Positions 25,758-34,315 of a stretch of 64,000 nt of DNA are shown one piece after another (the first letter of the stretch is position 1; each line of letters begins with the position of its first letter). A program made the translations under genes and the position numbers. The notes beneath the pieces are model-generated. The model was not told where the DNA came from. It saw only the letters and a list, made by a program, of their open reading frames with translations, and ran no database searches. The stretch is taken from the NCBI GenBank assembly GCA_023393125.1, contig JAEWMQ010000020.1, positions 1 to 64,000 of the forward strand, read 5' to 3'. Origin of the DNA: Bacillota bacterium. GTDB taxonomy: Bacteria > Bacillota > Clostridia > Lachnospirales > Cellulosilyticaceae.

Positions 25758-27476
25758 CTATACCTCAACAATCCACTCTTCAGTTTGCTCTATTAATTCT
25801 TGGTACTCCTCATGTGTGTAATATAACAAAGCTCTCGTTTCATGAAGTTCACCAACGGCATTAATTTTGACTTTTCCACCTAACTGTTTCTTCATACTTT
25901 GTATAAAATCCTGCTCATCTTGTGAAAATGCTATAGTAAAGATAGTCTGACTATCTTTCGGTCTCCTTTCTTTAATAAAATCATAAATAAGATATCTATT
26001 TTCTTTATCAATATCTTCTTTAAATATAGCATCTAAAAGAAATGGAAACCTATGCAGTTCCTCAGTATCATTTATTAAATTATTAAACGCAAAATGATAT
26101 GCCATTACAGTTTTATGAAGCTCAACCCCTTGTGACGGAAATGATGTTATACTATACAACTCATTATACCTTGCTTCTATTAATGATTTAACTTTCAATT
26201 TTATTAAATTATCTTTAAATAAGCTTTTAAACTCTCTTTCTTTTTTTCCCCTTAACTTTTTAATATCTTCATCAGTTTTGTAATCTTTTATTAAGCCTAC
26301 TAAATTCCTTTCCTTTTCTTCTAAATTACTTATCTGTACATCTACCTTATCATTTAATTTATTATTCGCTTTAATATCTACCCATTGTTCAAACTTCACA
26401 TCTGATACCTGATATTCTTGTACTACTAAGTACATTTTATCAATTTCTTCTCTTAATTTATTTATTTTTTTTATTAGTGCATTTACTTCACTTTGCTTTT
26501 TGACAATGTTTTGTTTGTATTCTTGTTTTTGTTTGTTCGTATCATTTAAGCTTTGTTGATACTCATAAAACCCCTCTAAGCTAAACTCTAATTTCCTATG
26601 ACATGTAGGACATTCACCATCCAGTGGATTTTGCCTTTTATGATTAATTCCTACTTTTTTTAATATAGCCTGTCTTTGCTCTAATAGACTAAGACTATTA
26701 CATTCAATCATATGCTTTTTTTCTATCTCTTTTAATTCTCTTTTTTTATTATTATATTCTTCTAGGTATCTTTCTGCTTCCTCTGAGAACTGCTCATCTA
26801 TTAACTTTGATGCTTTCAATTCAACATCTTCATCTATCATTGTTCTATAAATCTTTAATTCATATCTAGTTTTTTGAAGTTCTTTCTCTAATGCACTTTT
26901 CTGTATTCTATCCCGAGGATTAATTATTCCCAAGTAATAATCCAAATAATCCTCTCTAAAATTTTTATAGTACTCTAAATTACTAAATGACTTCTGTAAA
27001 TATACCCATCCAACTGCTTGAGATATGTAGTATGGTAAAAACATAGTTTCTAATGGAGCAGGTCTTAGTTCCCCTTTACTCTCTAATAATAGGTCAAATT
27101 CAAATAACTTTGTTATGTATTCCTTTAATTTGATATGTTCAACCGAGTTATCGGCATTAATCCCATTAAATCTATATTGTTTATTACCTTTCCGAATAAC
27201 CAATATAGAATCATCTCTAATAAAGGTGATTTTGCAAGATTCATTTTCTCTTAATATCTTGCAATCCAATCTAAAAATCGGCTTTTCTGTTAAAATTTCA
27301 GTGAGATTCTGTTTAACATCATTTACTCCCATTGTATAAAGTAAACTTTGTAGTAGCGTGCTCTTTCCTGAAGTATTTTTCCCAATTATTACATTTATCC
27401 CATCTTCAAAATTTGCTACATAACACTTTTCATCTGAATAGATTAATAACCTTTCGAATTCTACCCTTATCTTCAT
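25758..27476 (-). CDS. SMC/Rad50-like ATPase of a putative two-gene defence module (Lamassu LmuB-like)
   Basis: 572 residues. The N-terminus has NVIIGKNTSGKSTLLQSLLY (Walker A, about 29-48). Two coiled-coil arms (about 200-290 and 310-400) flank a Rad50-type zinc hook, CPTCHRKL (about 288). The C-terminal lobe has FPFLLDAIFKED as a degenerate Walker B. It overlaps the upstream nuclease gene by four bases, so the two are made together. The combination of an SMC-like ATPase with a Cap4-like nuclease is that of Lamassu-family anti-phage systems, where the ATPase senses DNA ends or structures and unleashes the nuclease. Compared with many LmuB proteins it is short. Confidence 0.75.
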   Translation of the reverse strand: MKIRVEFERLLIYSDEKCYVANFEDGINVIIGKNTSGKSTLLQSLLYTMGVNDVKQNLTEILTEKPIFRLDCKILRENESCKITFIRDDSILVIRKGNKQYRFNGINADNSVEHIKLKEYITKLFEFDLLLESKGELRPAPLETMFLPYYISQAVGWVYLQKSFSNLEYYKNFREDYLDYYLGIINPRDRIQKSALEKELQKTRYELKIYRTMIDEDVELKASKLIDEQFSEEAERYLEEYNNKKRELKEIEKKHMIECNSLSLLEQRQAILKKVGINHKRQNPLDGECPTCHRKLEFSLEGFYEYQQSLNDTNKQKQEYKQNIVKKQSEVNALIKKINKLREEIDKMYLVVQEYQVSDVKFEQWVDIKANNKLNDKVDVQISNLEEKERNLVGLIKDYKTDEDIKKLRGKKEREFKSLFKDNLIKLKVKSLIEARYNELYSITSFPSQGVELHKTVMAYHFAFNNLINDTEELHRFPFLLDAIFKEDIDKENRYLIYDFIKERRPKDSQTIFTIAFSQDEQDFIQSMKKQLGGKVKINAVGELHETRALLYYTHEEYQELIEQTEEWIVEV

Positions 27477-28588
27477 CCCATTCCCCCTACTTTAATATAG
27501 GCCGCAAAAATAGTGGCTTTTATAACTAAGTCCTCTAACTTACAAGTATAATCCTTTTTATATATATTATAGAGCTCAATAATACATTCCGCCTCATCAT
27601 AAAATCTATCACGCATATCCTTATTTTTTTCTACAAATTTGAGTATCTTATTATGTTCAATTTGACTTAAGTCTTTAAATAAGTCTATGCTATTATCAAA
27701 CTGTACCTCAAAATTTTCTTGTTGTGATATAGGTATCTTTAATCCCCTTACTAAATCCTTTTTTTGTTCCCTCCAAAGTTTAAAGGCCATTGACCTTGTA
27801 GTAATAATATCAAAGGCTAAATTAATTTCTTTTGAATAGACTCTTTTACTCTCATCAAGCATCCTTGTTTTATTTCCCTGGTTAAATTCATGCTCTACCT
27901 TTCTGAAAACTTTCATTATAGTATCGATAGCAGCTTCAGGGTCAGCAATTTTATTTCCAAACACCTCACAGCATTTACCCTTTAAACAATTTCTTTGTTC
28001 TTTAACTTGTTTATTTAAGTCTATATACTCAAAGAAGAGATTATTAAATTCGTTTATTAATCCTGTATCTTGAAGTGCTAAGTCCCTTTTTATTGTCTCA
28101 TATATCTCCTTTGGTAGGGCATAAAAATTAACACTTGAATTTGCCTCATCTATGTTTTTGCTTATTGTAATCTTTTTTTTCTTACCTTTATCATTCTCTT
28201 TATCATTCTCTTTATCGTCTATCTTAATGTTTAACCTAGATGTTTGGTTACTAAGAAAGGATAGCTTATGTGAATAATCCTTTGATTTAGGAAAAGTATC
28301 CTTTGCTAAAAACTTACCTGTTTCTAATATTCCTAATACAATTTTTCGCCAATCCTCATTTATACTCCAAATAGTAGCACTTTTTTTAACTTGGTAGGCT
28401 TCAATTCTTTTTAAATCTCCTACATCAAAAAAGCCAAAAACTACATCTTCACTATGTTCAATGCATACAAAATAGTTTTTATTTTTTAACTCCTTAAACC
28501 TTTCAAGAATAATAAATAATGCACAGTGCTTTTGTAGTTCAAACCCTGTACTTGCATGCACTCCTGCATTATTTGCCTTATCACTCAT
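27473..28588 (-). CDS. Cap4/DUF4297-like nuclease partner of the SMC-like ATPase
   Basis: 371 residues. The N-terminal 75 residues have the restriction-like nuclease layout of Cap4/DUF4297: STGFELQKHCALFIILERF, then CIEHSEDVVF with acidic residues, then IEAYQVKKSA (the Q-x-K motif). A Lys/Glu/Asp-rich tandem stretch (DKENDKENDKGKKKK, about 127-141) comes from a 12-bp DNA repeat. The rest is helical and may be the regulatory domain. GGGGAGGTGGGCAG precedes the ATG. It is the first gene of the pair at the right end of the element. The nuclease call is by motif order, not by alignment. Confidence 0.68.
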   Translation of the reverse strand: MSDKANNAGVHASTGFELQKHCALFIILERFKELKNKNYFVCIEHSEDVVFGFFDVGDLKRIEAYQVKKSATIWSINEDWRKIVLGILETGKFLAKDTFPKSKDYSHKLSFLSNQTSRLNIKIDDKENDKENDKGKKKKITISKNIDEANSSVNFYALPKEIYETIKRDLALQDTGLINEFNNLFFEYIDLNKQVKEQRNCLKGKCCEVFGNKIADPEAAIDTIMKVFRKVEHEFNQGNKTRMLDESKRVYSKEINLAFDIITTRSMAFKLWREQKKDLVRGLKIPISQQENFEVQFDNSIDLFKDLSQIEHNKILKFVEKNKDMRDRFYDEAECIIELYNIYKKDYTCKLEDLVIKATIFAAYIKVGGMG

Positions 28589-28589
28589 C

Positions 28590-28865
28590 TGCCCACCTCC
28601 CCATTTCTAACTATATAAATTATACTATATTCTAAATAGTTCTGCACATAATTACTTGTCTTTTTCTTGCTTAATAACTCACAATTATTGTTTTAATCAA
28701 TCCCCTACCGCTTCTATTTTAAATATATCATTCACCTAACCTACACATTCTGTAAACTTGTAACTTATATTACCCTAGTCCTTTTTGACGTCGTAGCGAC
28801 GACAGCTAATTGAAACTACCTAGTACTACTTAAAATTACTGATTATTTTCTTACAACAAGCAAAA
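28590..28865. other. Intergenic stretch inside the right end of the element
   Basis: AT-rich, with only a small palindrome (CGTCGTAGCGACG, about 28794-28808). No gene or RNA recognised. It probably contains the promoter of the nuclease-ATPase pair. Confidence 0.4.
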
Positions 28866-28903
28866 ATTCGTAAGCCATTGATAGCCAATAACTTACGAGT
28901 CTC
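28866..28903 (-). terminator. Intrinsic terminator just inside the right att site
   Basis: On the minus strand TCGTAAG..TTATTG pairs with CAATGGCTTACGA, followed by ATTTTTG. It stands in the same position relative to the tRNA-like sequence as the terminator at the left site. Confidence 0.7.
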
Positions 28904-28913
28904 ATTTGATTGC

Positions 28914-28949
28914 ACCTAATAGGATTCGAACCTACGACGCACGGTTTAT
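28914..28949 (-). repeat. Right attachment site (attR), tRNA 3'-half-like
   Basis: On the minus strand: TAAACCGTGCGTCGTAGG, then TTCGAATCCTATTAGGTGC. This is a good T stem-loop and acceptor 3' strand. The sequence upstream (28950-29035) does not provide a matching tRNA 5' half, so no intact tRNA gene could be called. A third short similarity (ATTAGGTACAATGGG) lies at about 29018-29033. Confidence 0.7.
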
Positions 28950-29219
28950 AACCCCTCTAGCAGTTGCTTGTTGTTACTACACTAAGAGCCATAGCATAAT
29001 CGTATGTTCTTTCGTCTCCCATTGTACCTAATGAGGAGTAAATTGACATTAGAAAAATAATGGTTTTCAGGTTTATTAATAAAATGTTTTACTATAAAAG
29101 TCATTTCCATCTAAAGTACTTTGACAATTCTCTACGATATATGTTTAACTTATTTATATGAAGCATATATTAAAGGTCTTCTAACAATCACAAATTTTAT
29201 ACAAAAAGGAAATAAAAAA

Positions 29220-30692
29220 ATGAAAATTGGATTTGATAATCAGCAGTACTTAACTATGCAATCTGAACACATTCGCGAGCGTATTAGTCAATTTGGTGAC
29301 AAACTATATCTGGAGTTTGGAGGGAAGTTGTTTGATGACTATCACGCTTCACGTGTACTTCCAGGCTTTGCTCCTGATAGCAAACTGCAGATGCTTATGC
29401 AACTGTCAGACCAGGCAGAAATCATCATTTCTATCAATGCCGCCGATATTGAAAATAATAAAGTGAGACATGATTTAGGTATTCCTTATGATCAAGATGT
29501 TCTACGTCTTATTCAAGTCTACAGAGAAAAAGGGCTATATGTGAGTAGTGTAGTCATTACGCGTTACACAGGACAAGCCTCTGTAAATATGTTCCGACAC
29601 AAATTAGAAAACATGGATATCAGGGTATATCACCACTATTCTATAGAAGGTTATCCTAACAATCTAGCTCACATCATCAGTGATGAAGGCTATGGGAAAA
29701 ATGATTATGTAGAAACAACTCGTCCATTAGTCGTTGTTACTGCACCAGGACCAGGTAGCGGCAAAATGGCTACTTGCCTTTCTCAATTGTATCATGAAAA
29801 TAAACGTGGCACTCAAGCTGGATATGCTAAATTTGAGACTTTTCCAGTTTGGAATCTTCCTCTAAAGCATCCTGTAAATTTAGCTTATGAAGCAGCCACA
29901 GCAGATCTTAATGATGTCAATATGATTGATCCTTTCCACTTAGAAGCCTATGGCATAACTACAGTAAACTACAACCGTGATGTTGAAATTTATCCTGTAC
30001 TAGCCGCTATGTTCGAAGGGATTTATGGTAGTTGCCCTTATGCATCTCCAACAGATATGGGTGTCAATATGGCAGGTAACTGTATTATCGATGATGAGGT
30101 ATGTCAAGAGGCTTCTCACCAAGAAATCATCCGTCGCTATTACCACTCTATGAACCGCTTAATCAAAGGTGAAGCTACCAAAGAGGAAGTATACAAAATC
30201 GAACTATTGATGAAGCGAGCTAAAATCACTACTGATGCTAGGTTGGTGGTACCTGTTGCCAATAAATTAGCTGCTGAAACTGGAGCTCCTGCTATAGCCC
30301 TAGAGCTTCAAGATGGTACAATTGTCACTGGCAAGACTGGTGATCTTCTGGGTGCTTCTTCTGCTGCTTTATTAAATGCTGTTAAAGTATTAGGAGGCAT
30401 TGATGATGCCATTCATCTTATCTCTCCTGACTTTATAGAGCCCATTCAAACCCTAAAAACGCATTATTTAGGTAGTAAAAATCCTCTCTTACATACAGAC
30501 GAGGTTCTGATTGCACTTTCTATGTGTGCTGCCACTGACCCAAATGCCCAATTAGCATTAGAGCAACTTCCAAAGCTAGCTGGCTGTCAGCTCCATGCTA
30601 CTGTGGTCTTATCTCCTGTTGATATGAAAACTTTCAAGAGACTTGGCATTGAGTTTACCACAGAAGCCGTTTATAAGAACAAACCTCTATAA
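29220..30692 (+). CDS. DUF1846 domain-containing protein
   Basis: 490 residues. The protein is highly conserved across Firmicutes under this name, with no proven activity. Visible features are FDNQQYLTMQSEHIRERISQ at the start, a P-loop-like APGPGSGKMATCLSQ (about 175-190) and SPTDMGVNMAGNCIIDDE. The frame is open to 29121, but AAAAAGGAAATAAAAAA before the ATG at 29220 and the family start place it there. It lies immediately outside the mobile element and is monocistronic, closed by a terminator. Confidence 0.9.
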   Translation: MKIGFDNQQYLTMQSEHIRERISQFGDKLYLEFGGKLFDDYHASRVLPGFAPDSKLQMLMQLSDQAEIIISINAADIENNKVRHDLGIPYDQDVLRLIQVYREKGLYVSSVVITRYTGQASVNMFRHKLENMDIRVYHHYSIEGYPNNLAHIISDEGYGKNDYVETTRPLVVVTAPGPGSGKMATCLSQLYHENKRGTQAGYAKFETFPVWNLPLKHPVNLAYEAATADLNDVNMIDPFHLEAYGITTVNYNRDVEIYPVLAAMFEGIYGSCPYASPTDMGVNMAGNCIIDDEVCQEASHQEIIRRYYHSMNRLIKGEATKEEVYKIELLMKRAKITTDARLVVPVANKLAAETGAPAIALELQDGTIVTGKTGDLLGASSAALLNAVKVLGGIDDAIHLISPDFIEPIQTLKTHYLGSKNPLLHTDEVLIALSMCAATDPNAQLALEQLPKLAGCQLHATVVLSPVDMKTFKRLGIEFTTEAVYKNKPL

Positions 30693-30748
30693 TGCTTTCT
30701 CCATTACTTTCACCCGGTAGATTGTACTCATACTGGGTGTACTATAAA

Positions 30749-30786
30749 AAAAGAACTGGGCACTTATTTTAGTGCACCAGTTCCTC
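30749..30786. terminator. Bidirectional intrinsic terminator
   Basis: GAACTGGGCACT pairs with AGTGCACCAGTTC (one bulge), an A run on the left and short T runs. It lies between the converging DUF1846 and DUF1292 genes. Confidence 0.8.
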
Positions 30787-30791
30787 ATTAA

Positions 30792-31037
30792 TTATCTCTT
30801 TTCATATACCGCTACTGCTTTATTGTATTCATCAGGTTCTGCAATCTCTTCTATAATCACATCTCCATCTTCAGCATTATAATAACGATAAATATATATG
30901 CCCTCTTTGATTTCATCCTCTTCAACTAAAGACACCGCCATATACGTTTTGCGTCTCACCTCAAAGGTATCCATAATTGCAAACTCTCTCTCCGTTCCAT
31001 CTGATACAGGAATAGTGATTACTTCATATTCATTCAT
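30792..31037 (-). CDS. DUF1292 domain-containing protein
   Basis: 81 residues, acidic, beta-rich: VITIPVSDGTEREFAIMDTF, then YMAVSLVEEDE, and a Tyr-rich YIYRYYN. This is the DUF1292 (YrzB-like) family common in Firmicutes, of unknown function. GGAGACGATGTA precedes the ATG. It is usually found near alaS/ruvX, but here it stands alone. Confidence 0.85.
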   Translation of the reverse strand: MNEYEVITIPVSDGTEREFAIMDTFEVRRKTYMAVSLVEEDEIKEGIYIYRYYNAEDGDVIIEEIAEPDEYNKAVAVYEKR

Positions 31038-31168
31038 TACATCGTCTCCTATTATTACACACTAATCTTTAAGTAACATTATATTCTACTGATAAATCAA
31101 TTGCAATTATGCCATGAAGCTATTTACAATAATCTATCTAGAAGTCATAAAAATCACATGTCTAAGCA

Positions 31169-31222
31169 CATTAAAAAGGCTAGTAAATGTGGGCTTAATA
31201 AGCCTTTACTAACCTTTAATAG
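31169..31222 (-). terminator. Intrinsic terminator of the codBA operon
   Basis: On the minus strand AAAGGTTAGTAAAGGCTTATT pairs with GGGC..TTTACTAGCCTTTTT and a T run follows, 25 bases after the codA stop. Confidence 0.8.
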
Positions 31223-31244
31223 TTTATTTGGCAAACTGTCTTTT

Positions 31245-32510
31245 CTATTTCTTAAAATCAATCATTTCTTCTCTATCTAAATAAACAGTCGTTTCGCTTA
31301 TCTGTGTTTTAGCAATAACCTTTCCTTTTCTTATAGAATACGCTACTGGCACTTGTCTTCTCACTGCATCATATCCATTCTCTGCTGGAAGAATAATGAA
31401 GTTGGCTGGTTTACCCACTTCAATGCCATATTGGTCTTGTATATTTAATGTTCTTGCACTATTTTTCCCAATAAGCTTAAGGCTCTCATTAATTTGGCCA
31501 TAGCCCATGATTTGGCAAACATGTAAGCCCATATGAAGCACTTGAAGCATATTGCCTGTGCCTAATGGATACCATGGATCAAAGATATCATCATGACCAA
31601 AGCATACATTAATATCAGCTTCTAGCATTTCTTTCACTCTCGTAATCCCACGGCGTTTTGGATACGTGTCAAAACGTCCTTGTAAGTGAATATTCACTAG
31701 TGGATTAGCTACAAAATTAATACCTGACATTTTAAGTAGTCTAAATAGCTTATACGTATACGCCCCATTATAAGAATGCATAGCTGTTGTGTGACTTGCT
31801 GTTACTTTATGCCCCATTTGATTTTCATAAGCTTTAGTGGCAACTACTTCAATAAAACGTGATTGTTCATCATCGATTTCATCACAATGAACATCAATTA
31901 GTACATCATATTTTTTCGCTAGCTCGAAGATTTTCTCAATAGAGGTTACCCCATATTCTCTCGTAAATTCAAAGTGTGGAATGGCTCCAATAACATCTGC
32001 TCCTAATTTTAAAGCTTCTTCTAGAAGTTCTAGTCCATTAGGATAAGATAAGATTCCTTCTTGTGGGAAGGCAACAATTTGCAAGGTTACAAAGTCTTTT
32101 AACTCTTCTCTTAATTCCACTAATGCCTTAATGGCTGTTAATTCTGGGTCTGTTGTATCTACATGCGTACGGATAAACTGAATCCCATTAGCTACTTGCC
32201 ATTTAATAGCTTGTCTTGCTCTATTTTTAACGTCTTCCTTATTTAAAAAAGCTTTGCGCTCTGACCAACATTGAATGCCTTCAAAAAGCGTTCCACTCTC
32301 ATTCCATCTTGGCTCACCTGCTGTTAGGGTTGTATCTAAATGAACATGTGGTTCTACAAATGGTGGTACTACAAGCCATCCCTTCGCATCGATGATTTCT
32401 TCATGCTCTTCTGCTTCTATCATCGTATCAATCTTAGTAAAGCATCCATTTTCTATTTTAATATCTACTAACTGAGCCTTATCTTCTAACTTCGCATTTT
32501 TAATAATCAT
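31245..32510 (-). CDS. codA: Cytosine deaminase
   Basis: 421 residues of the amidohydrolase superfamily. The metal ligands appear in order as EPHVHLDTT (about 53-61), VHCDEIDDEQ (about 209), ASHTTAMHSY and FGHDDIFDPWYPLG (about 310), all characteristic of CodA. It deaminates cytosine to uracil for pyrimidine salvage. AAGGAGAAATGAT precedes the ATG. It lies downstream of codB on the same transcript, so uptake and conversion are coupled. Confidence 0.95.
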   Translation of the reverse strand: MIIKNAKLEDKAQLVDIKIENGCFTKIDTMIEAEEHEEIIDAKGWLVVPPFVEPHVHLDTTLTAGEPRWNESGTLFEGIQCWSERKAFLNKEDVKNRARQAIKWQVANGIQFIRTHVDTTDPELTAIKALVELREELKDFVTLQIVAFPQEGILSYPNGLELLEEALKLGADVIGAIPHFEFTREYGVTSIEKIFELAKKYDVLIDVHCDEIDDEQSRFIEVVATKAYENQMGHKVTASHTTAMHSYNGAYTYKLFRLLKMSGINFVANPLVNIHLQGRFDTYPKRRGITRVKEMLEADINVCFGHDDIFDPWYPLGTGNMLQVLHMGLHVCQIMGYGQINESLKLIGKNSARTLNIQDQYGIEVGKPANFIILPAENGYDAVRRQVPVAYSIRKGKVIAKTQISETTVYLDREEMIDFKK

Positions 32511-32673
32511 ATCATTTCTCCTTATCTACTTGTCTATTGTTCTATTCATTGATCAATTGATTCATCTATTTATCTGTTGATTTATCTATTGATTTATTAA
32601 CTCATTTATTTTCTAACGAACTTACTACTATTTATTTTTCTCTTATCCTTCATTACTATACTATTTAGGATAC

Positions 32674-32716
32674 AAGTAAAGCGAAGTACTCTTTTCATTC
32701 CTTCGTACCTCGCTTC
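32674..32716. terminator. Hairpin between codB and codA
   Basis: AAGCGAAGTAC pairs with GTACCTCGCTT around a 15-base loop. It sits 12 bases after the codB stop and has only a modest T run on the minus strand, so it may attenuate codA partially or act as an RNA stability element. From about 32517 to 32600 the spacer is low-complexity TTGATTTATCTATT-like repeats. Confidence 0.55.
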
Positions 32717-32727
32717 ACTTTTTACTT

Positions 32728-33969
32728 CTATTTTTCTTTTCGATTACTAAAAACCACTGTGAACATAGCATAGCTGATTATAGATGTTACAACTGCATTA
32801 ATAGGTGTAATACCTGGTAAGAAATGTGCTGCAAGCACACCTAATGCCCATGATATGATTCCTATCATATTAACACCTTTAAAGCTTGCTTTCTCAAAGT
32901 CTTTATACTTGCCTTTACTTATAATAAAGTAGTCTGCAATAATTACCCCACCAATACTTGGCATAAAGGTATTGAGTAAGTTTAACCAGCTCATAAAATT
33001 ATTATAAAGAACTACTGCAAGTAGTGTTCCCACTATCCCATTAATAATAACTAATCTACTTTTAGGTTGTTTTGTAATATTTGAAAATCCAAGGCCTGAA
33101 GCATATAAAGCATTATCATTAGTTGTCCATATATTAAGTCCTAGTACAATAATGGCTGGTATGATTAAGCCTTGAAGAAACATAACTTCTGAAATATCTG
33201 CTTCTCCTGTTACCATGGCACCAATAGCGCCAAAGGCAAACATTAAAGTATTTCCTACTAAGAAGGCAATGACTGTGGTACTTACTCCAATACGTTTATT
33301 TTTTGCAAAGCGTGTGAAATCTGGTGTTAAAGTTCCTCCACTAATGAAAGATCCTACCACAACTGCTACAGCTGCACTCATTGTCATAGATTCCTCTGGG
33401 GTAATAGCAGCAAGTCCACTTATTCCCCCCACACTATTAATAGCCATTCCTACTGATGTGGAACCTAAAATGGCAATGGCTGGTACTGCAATAGCACTTA
33501 ATATCATTAGGGATTTCATCCCGAAGTAAGCTGTTCCTGTCATTAAAAGACCTGCTATGGCTACTAATATGCCTACACTAATCCCTGTTACTTTAGAAAC
33601 CGGAATAGCAAACATGGCAACACCTACACCAAACCATCCAATTTGTGTAGCAGCTAATAAAAAGGATACTAGGTAAGATCCTTTTTCACCAAAGGAATAA
33701 CGTGCTAATAAGTGTGTTGATAAACCTGTATCACCTGCAATATAAGCAAGTAATCCTGTATAAACACATAAAATCACATTTCCTATGAACACTGCTAAAA
33801 AGAATTGTTTTAAGTCCATGCTTGTTCCTAATGTACCACCACTTAGCATACTTGCTGAGAAAAAGGTAAATCCTAACATAACCACAAGCATCGCTAGAAA
33901 ACCATTCTTATGACTCCCTGCTACTGCTCCTAATGAAAAATCGTGATCTTCATGTTGTCTTTGCTTCAT
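32728..33969 (-). CDS. codB: Cytosine permease
   Basis: About 413 residues of the NCS1 family with 12 expected transmembrane helices. Family features: HEDHDFSLGAVAGSHKNGFL at the N-terminus, AATQIGWFGVGVAMF, SGGTLTPDFTRFAKNKR and ADYFIISKGKY near the end. It imports cytosine with a cation. AAGGAGAGTACAG precedes the ATG at 33969; the frame extends to 33996 but the later start fits better. It is the first gene of codBA, behind a PyrR-type attenuator. Confidence 0.94.
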   Translation of the reverse strand: MKQRQHEDHDFSLGAVAGSHKNGFLAMLVVMLGFTFFSASMLSGGTLGTSMDLKQFFLAVFIGNVILCVYTGLLAYIAGDTGLSTHLLARYSFGEKGSYLVSFLLAATQIGWFGVGVAMFAIPVSKVTGISVGILVAIAGLLMTGTAYFGMKSLMILSAIAVPAIAILGSTSVGMAINSVGGISGLAAITPEESMTMSAAVAVVVGSFISGGTLTPDFTRFAKNKRIGVSTTVIAFLVGNTLMFAFGAIGAMVTGEADISEVMFLQGLIIPAIIVLGLNIWTTNDNALYASGLGFSNITKQPKSRLVIINGIVGTLLAVVLYNNFMSWLNLLNTFMPSIGGVIIADYFIISKGKYKDFEKASFKGVNMIGIISWALGVLAAHFLPGITPINAVVTSIISYAMFTVVFSNRKEK

Positions 33970-34000
33970 CTGTACTCTCCTTATCTCAAGTACCATAAAC

Positions 34001-34043
34001 AGAAAAAGAACCCCTAGTTTGACCTTTAATAGTAAACTAGGGG
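34001..34043 (-). terminator. Attenuator terminator of codBA
   Basis: Minus strand: CCCCTAGTTT and AAACTAGGGG form a perfect 10-bp stem, followed by TTCTTTTT, between the PyrR-box RNA and codB. Confidence 0.88.
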
Positions 34044-34125
34044 CTCTACTTTTAGAGGAGTCTCTATCTCATAGAGTTCCTCTACCAATCCGTTTACCTT
34101 ATAAGCCTCACTGGACTTAATTAAA
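34044..34125 (-). promoter_or_regulatory. PyrR-type RNA-binding leader upstream of codBA
   Basis: Minus strand: AGTCCAGTGAGGCTTAT (34101-34117) matches the PyrR recognition loop ARUCCNGNGAGGYU. It is followed by sequences that can form an antiterminator (GGTAGAGGAACTC and GACTCCTCTAAAAGTAGAG) and then the terminator at 34001-34043. In other Firmicutes UMP-bound PyrR stabilises the anti-antiterminator and lets termination occur. High pyrimidine would therefore shut off cytosine uptake. pyrR itself is not in this window. Confidence 0.8.
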
Positions 34126-34315
34126 GGTACTTTATTTTTTATTTAATATATCATTTATGTTAACTTATGTCAAATTCCATTTTTTGCATCTTCTATTTCA
34201 TCTACCACTACCTATCTTATAGGCTATTGTCTATTTGCTAGCTTATAAATCTCATACTTCACTGTTAAATGATTATAGGATTTTTATATCATTTATTCTT
34301 TTATTATACGCTCAA

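Larger units (their letters stand above)
18423..28949. mobile_element. Integrative element, P4/satellite-like, about 10.5 kb
   Basis: The element is bounded by imperfect direct repeats resembling a tRNA 3' half (about 18426-18461 and 28914-28949). It encodes a tyrosine integrase, divergent CI-like and Cro-like regulators, two small HTH proteins of excisionase type, a P4-type primase-helicase and an ArpU-like regulator. No terminase, portal, capsid, tail or conjugation genes are present, so it probably depends on a helper or spreads passively. Cargo at the two ends (a RES protein; a nuclease plus SMC-like ATPase) looks like defence. The DNA is more AT-rich by eye than its surroundings. Confidence 0.85.

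Noticed and set aside
18423..28949. A complete prophage.
   Set aside because: There are no packaging, capsid, tail or lysis genes; the gene set fits a satellite-like or other small integrative element.
28914..29035. Possible tmRNA, or an intact tRNA, at the right att site (the minus strand also reads MGDERTYDYAMALS...).
   Set aside because: There is no tmRNA 5' domain or GGG acceptor start, the tag-like frame does not end in LAA, and the 3' end lies too close. For a tRNA, no 5' half pairs with the acceptor or anticodon strands.
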